Source of the DNA: an uncultured Aquabacterium sp.
Lineage (GTDB): Bacteria > Pseudomonadota > Gammaproteobacteria > Burkholderiales > Burkholderiaceae_C
DNA: 7,826 nt
Assembly: GCA_937923225.1 (NCBI GenBank)
Contig: CALAKR010000113.1
Span: 1 to 7,826 of the forward strand
Reading direction: 5' to 3'
The translations under genes were made by a program, and so were the position numbers. Positions within the stretch are counted from its first letter, which is position 1; each line of letters opens with the position of its first letter. The notes under the pieces are model-generated. The model saw nothing but the letters and a program-made list of their open reading frames with translations, was not told where the DNA came from and did no database searches. Of this stretch, positions 1-6,619 are shown one piece after another.

Positions 1-297
1 GAGGTGCTGAAACAACCTGCCACTGGCGCAGCCCCTGGGTTACCGGTACAGGTGAAAGACGTTCCGGCCCTTCACGGTCTGCTGTCGCACGCCGTGAAAG
101 AGACACAGCGTGATACGGGCTGGTCGTCGCTCTCAGCCGTAGGCTCCTTCATCAGCAAAAACCACGCATCATTTGATCCGCGGAACTACGGCTTTAGCAA
201 GCTCAGCGACCTGGTGCGCAAGCAACACCACTACCTGGAAGTCAAGGAGACCACAGATGCTGCAGGCTTCAATCACTTGCACATCAAGCTGAAGTAG
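1..297 (+). CDS. OST-HTH/LOTUS domain protein, 3' end only (probably NYN-LOTUS family)
   Basis: The reading frame is already open at base 1 (GAG before the first GTG) and ends at TAG 295-297, so only about the last 98 residues of a larger protein are present. Roughly the last 70 residues look like an OST-HTH/LOTUS winged helix: a segment near GWSSLSAVGSFISK, then the conserved pattern FDPRNYGFSKLSDLV and a closing beta strand (YLEV, then HLHIKLK). In bacteria this domain usually follows a NYN/PIN-like (LabA/DUF88) nuclease domain; LOTUS domains bind RNA, including G-quadruplex RNA in some studied members. The nuclease part would lie upstream of the window, so the full architecture is inferred. 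The GTG at 4 is probably internal. No gene follows on this strand for 376 bases. Confidence 0.75.
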   Translation, partial: EVLKQPATGAAPGLPVQVKDVPALHGLLSHAVKETQRDTGWSSLSAVGSFISKNHASFDPRNYGFSKLSDLVRKQHHYLEVKETTDAAGFNHLHIKLK

Positions 298-579
298 TCC
301 CATTTGGATGACCCAGCCTCCTCATGCGCGCGTGACTGCTTCCGGGAGGCCAAATCACGCAACTCGCTGGCGGCATTGGGTCGGGAGCGGCAAGCCATCA
401 ATACCAAGACCGGTCGTTCGCGTGACTCCATCTCGGGGGCATGAATCGAACGACTGGTGTTGAGGGTCAAGCGGTCAATCAAGTCGATGCCCGCCGAATG
501 ACTTCTTGCGGCAAACGCAGTCGGTCAGATCGCAAACATCAATGACCGAGTACAGCCTGAAGCGAGGGCAATGTCCAAA

Positions 580-608
580 GCTTCTGTTGGCCTGCAGCCA
601 ACGGAAGC
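580..608. repeat. Long perfect-like hairpin (12-bp stem, 5-base loop)
   Basis: Bases 580-591 (GCTTCTGTTGGC) pair with 597-608 (GCCAACGGAAGC) around the loop CTGCA. All 12 pairs form, with one G-U/T-G wobble at 585/603. There is no T-run after it on either strand, so it does not look like a normal intrinsic terminator. It may be a REP-like intergenic palindrome, a protein-binding site or an RNA structure in the leader of the next gene. Confidence 0.6.
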
Positions 609-612
609 GTCG

Positions 613-629
613 AAGGCTAGCGGAGCCTT
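613..629. repeat. Second small hairpin in tandem with the first
   Basis: AAGGCT (613-618) pairs with AGCCTT (624-629) around the loop AGCGG, starting four bases after the larger hairpin. It is followed by only one further T, so if it terminates plus-strand transcription it does so weakly. With the 580-608 hairpin it makes a paired structural block just upstream of the Gre-like gene. Confidence 0.4.
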
Positions 630-630
630 T

Positions 631-636
631 CATAAT
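631..636 (+). promoter_or_regulatory. Possible -10 box for the Gre-like gene
   Basis: CATAAT matches the sigma-70 -10 consensus at five of six bases and sits 37 bases before the ATG at 674. No convincing -35 box lies 16-18 bases upstream, where the second hairpin and its flank fall. If the box is used, the promoter would depend on an activator or on the hairpin region. Confidence 0.25.
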
Positions 637-673
637 CAGGGCCGCCCCGCCCGTTCGAAACGCACCCCTCATC

Positions 674-1159
674 ATGGATAAATTCTCGCTGCAACAGCAG
701 GTGCTGGACCGGCTTGCCGAAGATCTGCGGCAAGCCGAACAGGCAGCGCGGGCGGCCCATGAAACGGCGATTCACGAAGAAAACATCGCCGAAAACAAAT
801 ACGACACATTGGGGCTGGAAGCCGCCTACCTGGCCACGGGCCAGGCTCGCCGCGCCGAAGCCATCCGTCAGACAATGGCCCATTGGCGCCAGTTCCACCC
901 GCACCCCTACGACGCCAGCAAAGGCATACAGCTCGGCGCGTTGGTCTGCCTGGTCGATGCCGAGGGCAAGCAGCAACAGCTCTTCCTGGGCCCGGCTGGG
1001 GGCAGCATGACCTTGGTCCGCAGCGGCGCTCAGCTGGTTCAGGTCATCAGCACCGAAGCCCCTTTGAGCAGGGCCCTGCTGGGCAAATGCGAGGGTGACG
1101 AGGTATCGATACAGGTCGCTGCAACCCGGCAGCAGTTCGAGGTGCTGCGGGTTCATTGA
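674..1159 (+). CDS. GreA/GreB-like RNA polymerase secondary-channel protein
   Basis: A 161-residue protein with Gre architecture. Residues 1 to about 75 are an Ala/Gln/Glu-rich helical hairpin, likely an antiparallel coiled coil. Residues 85-161 match the FKBP-like GreA/GreB C-terminal domain, clearest in EAPLSRALLGKCEGDEVSI (128-146) and the closing QFEVLRV. Canonical Gre factors insert the coiled coil into the RNA polymerase secondary channel and trigger cleavage of backtracked RNA. The tip here (HEENIAENKYDT, 34-45) keeps a Glu-Asn pair like GreA Glu44-Asn45, but the position of the catalytic GreA Asp41 appears to be Asn37, so cleavage activity is uncertain. The frame is open upstream to 506, but the extension is basic and unlike Gre proteins, so I start at ATG 674; no strong Shine-Dalgarno is visible. 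It is monocistronic and converges on the membrane-protein gene. The family call is firm; the role is inferred. Confidence 0.8.
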   Translation: MDKFSLQQQVLDRLAEDLRQAEQAARAAHETAIHEENIAENKYDTLGLEAAYLATGQARRAEAIRQTMAHWRQFHPHPYDASKGIQLGALVCLVDAEGKQQQLFLGPAGGSMTLVRSGAQLVQVISTEAPLSRALLGKCEGDEVSIQVAATRQQFEVLRVH

Positions 1160-1173
1160 GCCGCGAGCAAGCT

Positions 1174-1208
1174 CATGCCTTGGCCCTCACCTTGGTCATC
1201 AAGGCATG
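1174..1208. repeat. 9-bp inverted repeat between convergent genes
   Basis: CATGCCTTG (1174-1182) is the exact reverse complement of CAAGGCATG (1200-1208), with a 17-base spacer. The right arm covers the last codons of the small membrane-protein gene and the left arm lies 14 bases after the Gre-like stop codon. Its place between two convergent stops suits a bidirectional 3'-end structure, but no T-run follows on either strand, so intrinsic termination is unproven. Confidence 0.35.
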
Positions 1209-1438
1209 GTCAAGTCCAAGCCGAGCATCCTGCCAAAGTAGAAGGTGATGAAGAGCAAGGCCAGTAGCACCAGCACGAAGACAGCGGCCACTTTGGCGCC
1301 CGTGCGCAGTACCGCGCTCGGCGCCTGCTTTCCCTTGCCCTTTCGCCCTTGGTCGTAATGCCATTTGATGGCGAAGAACATGCCCGTGCCCAGCACGAGC
1401 GTCTTGAACACGATGAAGACTGTAGGGAACCAATCCAT
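1199..1438 (-). CDS. Small two-helix inner-membrane protein, unknown function
   Basis: A 79-residue protein with two clear hydrophobic segments, about residues 4-24 (FPTVFIVFKTLVLGTGMFFAI) and 49-69 (ending ALLFITFYFG). They are joined by a basic loop (residues 26-47, many Lys and Arg). By the positive-inside rule the loop is cytoplasmic and both ends face the periplasm. No signal peptidase site, cysteine pair or known motif is seen, and I do not recognise a named family. The start is ATG 1436-1438, with AAGG directly before it, a poorly spaced ribosome site. It diverges from the MocR-type regulator, which often controls its neighbour, so this protein could be the target; that is inference. 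Strong hydrophobic segments in this frame and not in the overlapping one (1173-1553) support it as the real gene. Confidence 0.7.
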   Translation of the reverse strand: MDWFPTVFIVFKTLVLGTGMFFAIKWHYDQGRKGKGKQAPSAVLRTGAKVAAVFVLVLLALLFITFYFGRMLGLDLTMP

Positions 1439-1465
1439 CCTTGGAACTTTGCCAGACTCCCTGGC

Positions 1466-1525
1466 TTGATACCAGATTCAGTTTTCTGAAAAAACTGCGT
1501 ATCAGATGGGGTGTGCTGGTATGGT
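1466..1525. promoter_or_regulatory. Operator-like repeats and possible promoter of the MocR-type gene
   Basis: The spacer between the divergent genes holds several nested symmetric elements. ATACCAG (1469-1475) is inverted as CTGGTAT (1516-1522). CAGTTTT (1479-1485) pairs with AAAACTG (1491-1497). GATACCAGAT and GTATCAGAT form an imperfect direct repeat (about 1468-1477 and 1499-1507). TGG followed by TATGGT (1517-1525) resembles an extended -10 box for the plus-strand gene, and TTGATA (1466-1471) resembles a -35 box but is too far from it. MocR-type regulators such as PdxR and GabR bind direct or inverted repeats in such divergent spacers, so autoregulation is plausible. None of these sites is proven. 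Confidence 0.4.
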
Positions 1526-1551
1526 GTGTCACCCCCATCAGACGCCCGTTC

Positions 1552-2961
1552 ATGAAGCGCTACGAAGTCCTTGCCGATGAGCTTGCCGAGTCCATCGCGC
1601 AGGGGCGGATACGCGCAGGGGAGCGGCTTCCGTCAGTGCGGGCCACCTGCCAGAGCAGAGGCGTCAGCCCGTCCACCGTGTTCCAGGCCTACTACCTGCT
1701 GGAGGCGCGCGGGCTGATCGAGGCGCGGCCGCGGTCGGGGTACTTCGTCAGCCGTGCCGTGGGCAAGCATCCGGAGCCTGAGCCGTCTGCGCCTGCCGCC
1801 GCCGGTCGCTCGGTCGAGATCACGGAGCTTGTCTTCCAGGTGCTGGGCCACGCGAAGAACCGCGCGCTGGTGCCGATGGGGTCGGCCTTTCCGAGCCCTG
1901 CGCTGTTTCCGCTGCCCAAGTTGGCGCTCTCCATGGGCAAAGCGATGCGGCGCCTCGACCCTTGGCAAACCGTGGAAGACCTGTCACCGGGCAGCGCTGA
2001 GCTGCGTCGGCAGATCGCCATGCGCTATCTGGCGATGGGCTGCGGTGTTGACGCGGAAGAGATCGTCATCACGAACGGGGCGATGGAAGCGCTCAACCTT
2101 TGCCTGGAGGTGGTGACCGAGCCGGGTGATCTGGTCGCGGTGGAGTCACCGACCTTCTATGCGGCCCTGCAGGCGCTTGAGCGCCGCAAGCTGCGTGCAG
2201 TCGAGGTGGCCACCCATCCGCGCACCGGTATCGACGTCAATGCGCTGGCGGCTGTCATGGCCGAGCATCCGGTCAAGGCCTGCTGGCTGATGCCGAACTT
2301 CCAGAACCCCCTCGGCAGCCTGATGCCGGATGCGGCCAAGCAGGCGCTGGTCGAACTGCTGGCCAAGCACAACGTGCCGCTGATCGAGGACGATGTGTAC
2401 GGAGAGCTCTACTTTGGCACCAGGCGCCCGAGGCCGGCCAAGGCCTGGGACCGCAACGGCCTGGTGATGCACTGCAGCTCGTTCTCCAAGACCCTGGCGC
2501 CAGGCTATCGAGTCGGCTGGACCGCGGCGGGTCGGTTCACGGCCGAGGTGGCGAAGCGCAAGCTGATGAGTTCGCTGGCGGCGCCTGTGCCATCCCAGGA
2601 AGGGCTCAGCGAGTACCTACGCCACGGCGGCTACGACCGGCACCTCCGCCAGTTGCGCGGGCTGCTGGCGCAGCAACAGCACCAGGTGCTGCGCAGCATC
2701 GCCAAGCACTTCCCCGCGGGCACGAAGGTCACGCGGCCAGAGGGCGGCTACTTCGCCTGGGTGGAGCTGCCGCCCAGCGTCAATGCGCTGGAGCTGCATC
2801 GCCTGGCGCTCTCGCATGATGTGAGCCTTGCACCTGGCCAGCTCTTTTCCGCAGCCAAGGGCTTCACGCACCACATGCGCGTCAACTTTGGTCACCCAGA
2901 CCACAAGGATTTCGAGTCGGCGCTGCAAACCGTTGGGGCCATCGCCAAAGCGCTGGTCTAA
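1552..2961 (+). CDS. MocR-family regulator: GntR-type winged helix fused to aminotransferase-like domain (YdcR-like)
   Basis: A 469-residue protein, matching in size E. coli YdcR. Residues 1 to about 67 form a GntR-type winged helix (RAGERLPSVR, then SPSTVFQAYYLLEARGLIEARP-SGYFV). A linker of about 20-30 residues rich in Pro and Ala leads to a fold-type I PLP domain from about residue 100 on. PLP-site features are visible: FQNPLG (Asn252), EDDVYGEL (279-286), the Schiff-base lysine Lys313 in SFSKTLAPGYRVGW, and Arg443 in MRVNF for the substrate carboxylate. MocR proteins sense PLP or amino compounds through this domain and usually regulate a neighbouring gene rather than act as free transaminases; the ligand here is unknown. 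The frame opens upstream from 1441 but starts there with TTG and lacks family similarity, so ATG 1552 at the wing-helix start is chosen. It interlocks with hemW at the 3' end. Confidence 0.9.
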   Translation: MKRYEVLADELAESIAQGRIRAGERLPSVRATCQSRGVSPSTVFQAYYLLEARGLIEARPRSGYFVSRAVGKHPEPEPSAPAAAGRSVEITELVFQVLGHAKNRALVPMGSAFPSPALFPLPKLALSMGKAMRRLDPWQTVEDLSPGSAELRRQIAMRYLAMGCGVDAEEIVITNGAMEALNLCLEVVTEPGDLVAVESPTFYAALQALERRKLRAVEVATHPRTGIDVNALAAVMAEHPVKACWLMPNFQNPLGSLMPDAAKQALVELLAKHNVPLIEDDVYGELYFGTRRPRPAKAWDRNGLVMHCSSFSKTLAPGYRVGWTAAGRFTAEVAKRKLMSSLAAPVPSQEGLSEYLRHGGYDRHLRQLRGLLAQQQHQVLRSIAKHFPAGTKVTRPEGGYFAWVELPPSVNALELHRLALSHDVSLAPGQLFSAAKGFTHHMRVNFGHPDHKDFESALQTVGAIAKALV

Positions 2962-4157
2962 GTAGCGCTTCCGGCCGGCAGGAACATGGCCTGCAGATCG
3001 CTCAGGAAATCCAGGCCGCGCGCCGTTGGCCAGGCACGTTGCAGATCACGCGCGATCAGGCCTTTGGCCTCGGCCTCGGCCAGCGGACGCTGGATGGCGG
3101 CCATGGTCAGGCCGGTGCGCTCGGCGAAGCGGGCCAGCTCGAAGCCATCCTTCAGGCGCAGGCTGTTGAGCATGAACTCGAAGGGGCGCGCGTCCAGCGG
3201 GATGTCGTGCTCGTTGGACAGGGCCTGGCCTTGCAAGGCCTTGTCCATGTAGGTGGCCGGTTCGCGCCAGCGCACCTGGCGCACGATGCGCTCCGGGAAA
3301 CTCAGCTTGCCGTGCGCGCCCGCGCCGATGCCCAGGTAATCGCCGAACTGCCAGTAGTTCAGGTTGTGCTGGCACTGGTGGCTGGGCTGCGCAAACGCCG
3401 AGACCTCGTAGCGGCGCAGCCCGGCGGCTTCGGTCGCTTCGATCAGGTGATCGAGCATGTCGAAGGCCGTGTCGTCATCAGGCATATCACGCGGAGGCTG
3501 CGTGGCGAAGCGGGTGTTGGGCTCCAGCGTGAGGTGATAGAGCGACAGGTGCGGCGGCTTGAAGGCCAGCGCCTGCTGCACATCGCGCTGCAACTCGGCC
3601 AGGCTCTGGCCCGGCAGTGCGTACATCAGGTCGATGTTGAAGGTCTCGAAGGCGATGCGGGCTTCTTCGATCGCGGCGCGGGCCTGATCGCTGTTGTGCA
3701 CGCGGCCCAGGGCCTTGAGCTTGGCATCGTCAAAGCTCTGCACGCCGATGGACAGGCGGTTCACGCCCGCCTCGCGGAAGCCCTTGAAGCGGTCTTTCTC
3801 GAAGGTGCCGGGGTTGGCCTCCAGCGTGATCTCGCAGCCGGCTTCCAGCGGCAGGCGCGCGCGGATGTCGGCCAGCAGGCGGTCGATGCTGGCAGGCGAG
3901 AACAGGCTGGGTGTGCCGCCGCCGATGAAAATGGTGTGCACGCGCCGGCCCCAGATCAGCGGCAGGCTGGATTCGAGGTCGGCGATCAGGGCATCGAGGT
4001 AGCGGGATTCGGGCAGCTGGGTCGCGCCATCACCGCGGGTGAACTCGTGCGAGTTGAAGTCGCAGTAGGGACACTTCTGCAGGCACCATGGCAGGTGCAC
4101 ATACAGCGACAGCGGCGGCAGCGCGGCCAGGTGGCCGGGCCGGGAGAGTGTGATCAC
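2958..4157 (-). CDS. hemW: Heme chaperone HemW, radical SAM family
   Basis: A 399-residue radical SAM protein. The [4Fe-4S] motif is CxxxCxxC at Cys25, Cys29 and Cys32 in HLPWCLQKCPYCDF, with Tyr19 just before. GGGTPS (79-84) binds S-adenosylmethionine, GVQSF is at 138-142, and HNLNYW (264-269) and IGAGAHG (277-283) follow. The HNxNYW block and overall length fit HemW, once annotated as oxygen-independent coproporphyrinogen III oxidase. HemW is reported to bind heme and deliver it to respiratory proteins rather than decarboxylate coproporphyrinogen. The C-terminal part (about 320-399) looks like the usual winged-helix domain. The start is GTG 4155-4157, whose last two bases plus the next base form the rdgB stop (GTGA), pointing to translational coupling. 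It ends tail to tail with the MocR gene. HemN itself is less likely, since its N-terminal part is longer. Confidence 0.93.
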   Translation of the reverse strand: MITLSRPGHLAALPPLSLYVHLPWCLQKCPYCDFNSHEFTRGDGATQLPESRYLDALIADLESSLPLIWGRRVHTIFIGGGTPSLFSPASIDRLLADIRARLPLEAGCEITLEANPGTFEKDRFKGFREAGVNRLSIGVQSFDDAKLKALGRVHNSDQARAAIEEARIAFETFNIDLMYALPGQSLAELQRDVQQALAFKPPHLSLYHLTLEPNTRFATQPPRDMPDDDTAFDMLDHLIEATEAAGLRRYEVSAFAQPSHQCQHNLNYWQFGDYLGIGAGAHGKLSFPERIVRQVRWREPATYMDKALQGQALSNEHDIPLDARPFEFMLNSLRLKDGFELARFAERTGLTMAAIQRPLAEAEAKGLIARDLQRAWPTARGLDFLSDLQAMFLPAGSAT

Positions 4158-4798
4158 GCGCGCAGGCCCCAGTGCAGGGCCATCAGCTCGCGCATGCGGC
4201 GGCAGGCGATGGCGCGGTGGCTGATGGCGTTCTTCTGTTCAGCGCTCATCTCGGCTGCGGTGCAGCCGTGATCCGGCAGCCACAGCAGCGGGTCGTAGCC
4301 GAAGCCTTCGGTGCCACGCCCGCCGGATTCGACCAGTTGCCCGGCCCAGTGGCCTTCGGCGATCAGCGGTTCCGGATCCTCGGCATGGCGCACGGCCACC
4401 AGCAGGCAGGTGAAGTGCGCATGGCGCTCGGTCTTGCCCTGCATGGTTTCCAGCAGCAGCGCGTTGTTGGCGGCATCGGCCGCCTCGCGCGGCACGCCGG
4501 CGGGGTGGCGGCCGGCATCCTGCGCATAGCGGGCTGAACGCACGCCCGGCAGGCCGCCCAGGGCGCGCACGCACAGGCCCGAGTCATCGGCGATGGCGGC
4601 GCCACCGCCCACCTGCGCGGCATGGCGCGCCTTGGCCAGCGCGTTCTCCACGAAGGTGATGTGCGGCTCTTCCGCCTCAGGGATGCCCAGGGCGCCCTGG
4701 TTGATCAGGTCCAGCCCCAAAGGGCCCAGCAGCGGCTGCAGCTCGCGCAGTTTCTTGGCGTTGTTGGAGGCCAGGATCAGGCGCAGGTGGGGCGTCAT
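4154..4798 (-). CDS. rdgB: RdgB/HAM1 XTP/dITP diphosphatase
   Basis: A 214-residue protein that hydrolyses dITP, XTP and related deaminated purine triphosphates to monophosphates, keeping them out of nucleic acids. The family landmarks are in order: SNNAKKLREL (11-20) for triphosphate binding, TFVENALAKARHAA (48-61), ADDSGLCVRALGG (70-82) with the metal-binding and catalytic Asp71-Asp72, GVRSARYA (85-92), FGYDP (166-170) for base recognition, and SHRA (193-196). Length is slightly above the usual 195-200 because of extra residues near 93-110 and the C-terminus. The start is ATG 4796-4798 with AAAGAG upstream as a fair ribosome site. It follows rph after 43 bases and overlaps hemW, so the three are probably one transcript. 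Confidence 0.95.
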   Translation of the reverse strand: MTPHLRLILASNNAKKLRELQPLLGPLGLDLINQGALGIPEAEEPHITFVENALAKARHAAQVGGGAAIADDSGLCVRALGGLPGVRSARYAQDAGRHPAGVPREAADAANNALLLETMQGKTERHAHFTCLLVAVRHAEDPEPLIAEGHWAGQLVESGGRGTEGFGYDPLLWLPDHGCTAAEMSAEQKNAISHRAIACRRMRELMALHWGLRA

Positions 4799-4841
4799 GG
4801 GCGGGTCTCTTTCGGGGGGGCGGGCGTGGAAGTGTGAGCGA

Positions 4842-5579
<738 letters not shown>

Positions 5580-5619
5580 GGTGATCCTGGGAGAGCTGGA
5601 AAGGGTGCGAGGGAAAAAC

Positions 5620-5646
5620 AAAATCCGGTCGCGAGGACCGGATTTT
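5620..5646 (-). terminator. Strong intrinsic terminator after the phosphatase gene
   Basis: AAAATCCGGTC (5620-5630) pairs perfectly over 11 bases with GACCGGATTTT (5636-5646) around the loop GCGAG. Read on the minus strand the stem is followed by ATTTTGTTTTT, a good T-tract; on the plus strand the tail is only TTTT then AGAGG. It therefore ends minus-strand transcription coming from the kinase-phosphatase operon, 38 bases after the phosphatase stop and 41 bases before rph. Some read-through may still feed rph. Confidence 0.85.
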
Positions 5647-5683
5647 AGAGGGTGGGGTGCCGCGAGCCTGTGGGCGGGGGCAC

Positions 5684-6619
5684 TCAGGTCTTCTTGGTGG
5701 CGGCCTGCGAGGAGCGGCGGATGGCTTCGTTGATCTCGCGGATGGAGCGTTCGATCTCGGCCTCGTCCAGGTCGTCGGAATCGGCGGCTTCGCCGGGGCC
5801 GGCACCGCCCACGCTGGCCTGGATGGTGGAGGCGAAGACCTCGTCGCCCAGGGCTTCGGTGGAGACGCTGGCCGGCTCTTCATTGAGGGCCGATTCCCAC
5901 TCCATGGCCAGCACGGTGACGTTGTCGCACTTGGGGCCGCCGTTGCGCAGGGCTTCCTCGACCAGCTCGGGCACGGCATCCGAGATGGTGCGCGTGGCCA
6001 GATGGCGGGTGATCACGTCGTCTTCGACCGTGCCCCACAGGCCGTCGGAGCACAGCAGCAGGCGATCGCCCTCCTGCAGCAGCAGCGGGCCGGCGGTGTC
6101 GACCACGGGTTTGCCGGGGCTGCCCAAGCAGGTGAACAGCACGTTGCGGTTGTAGCGCTCGACCATGGGCACCACGGTGGACAGCGTGTCCTGCAGCTCG
6201 GCGTAGGAGTGATCACGTGTGCGGGCGATGAGCTTGTCGCCGCGGACCATGTACAGGCGCGAATCGCCGCAGTGGGCCCAGTAGGCGGTGTTGCCCTGGA
6301 GGATGCAGGCCACGATGGTGGTGCGTGGCGTGTCGATCAGGCCCTTCTCGCTGGCGTAGCGCAGGAGCTGGTGGTGACCGGCCATGATGGCTTCCTGCAG
6401 GAAGCGCAGCGGATCCGCCAGATTGGGGCGCGCGTCGCGCTGGAACAGGGCGGCGATGGTCTGCAGGGCCAGCTGCGAGGCGACTTCGCCCTCGGGGTGG
6501 CCGCCCATGCCATCGGCGAGCGCGAACAGGCCGGACTCCCGCGTGTAGCAGTAGCCCATGCGGTCTTCGTTCTTTTCGCGGCCGCCCTTGCGGCTGACCT
6601 GGTAGACAGAGAACCTCAT
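5684..6619 (-). CDS. PP2C-family Ser/Thr protein phosphatase with acidic C-terminal tail
   Basis: A 311-residue soluble PPM/PP2C phosphatase (Stp1/PrpC-like) expected to reverse the action of the adjacent kinase. Catalytic-domain motifs run in order: KNEDR with Glu18-Asp19, ALADGMGGH (34-41) with metal-binding Asp36, RTT (99-101), HCGDSRLY (116-123), [10 protein letters not shown] (187-196) with Asp192, and [10 protein letters not shown] (231-240) with Asp232. No membrane segment is present. Beyond residue about 243 there is a tail of roughly 70 residues that is acidic and Ser/Thr-rich at first ([14 protein letters not shown], then [11 protein letters not shown]) and ends in a likely amphipathic helix and basic residues. 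The tail is outside the usual domain of about 240 residues and could be a docking or phospho-acceptor segment; that is inference. The start ATG overlaps the kinase stop by ATGA. Confidence 0.94.
   Translation of the reverse strand: MRFSVYQVSRKGGREKNEDRMGYCYTRESGLFALADGMGGHPEGEVASQLALQTIAALFQRDARPNLADPLRFLQEAIMAGHHQLLRYASEKGLIDTPRTTIVACILQGNTAYWAHCGDSRLYMVRGDKLIARTRDHSYAELQDTLSTVVPMVERYNRNVLFTCLGSPGKPVVDTAGPLLLQEGDRLLLCSDGLWGTVEDDVITRHLATRTISDAVPELVEEALRNGGPKCDNVTVLAMEWESALNEEPASVSTEALGDEVFASTIQASVGGAGPGEAADSDDLDEAEIERSIREINEAIRRSSQAATKKT

Larger units (their letters stand above)
298..673. other. Non-coding gap between the LOTUS gene and the Gre-like gene
   Basis: This 376-base stretch carries no reading frame I can assign to a family. 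Short open frames on the minus strand (273-482 and 475-675) have no recognisable domain, no good ribosome binding site and are broken relative to each other. The right part holds two tandem hairpins and a possible -10 box, listed separately. The left part (about 298-480) shows nothing I can name. It could be decayed coding DNA or a dispersed intergenic repeat; only a genome comparison would tell. Confidence 0.5.

Noticed and set aside
273..482. Minus-strand short frame in the gap after the LOTUS gene, open back to about 532
   Set aside because: I could not link it to any family; it overlaps the LOTUS 3' end and has only a TTG start. It could be a decayed gene fragment but is not supported.
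506..673. N-terminal extension of the Gre-like gene
   Set aside because: The extra 56 codons are basic, unlike Gre proteins, and cross both hairpins; ATG 674 begins the helical domain.
617..1156. 179-codon minus-strand frame opposite the Gre-like gene
   Set aside because: No domain match, and the plus-strand frame has a clear GreA/GreB C-terminal domain.
1173..1553. 126-codon minus-strand frame overlapping the small membrane-protein gene
   Set aside because: It is the neighbouring frame of 1199-1438, without hydrophobic segments, and overlaps the regulator start.
3039..4271. 410-codon open frame on the plus strand opposite hemW and the rdgB 3' end
   Set aside because: It is a shadow of GC-rich coding DNA: composition dominated by Ala, Gly, Gln and Val, no domain, and it spans the hemW/rdgB junction.
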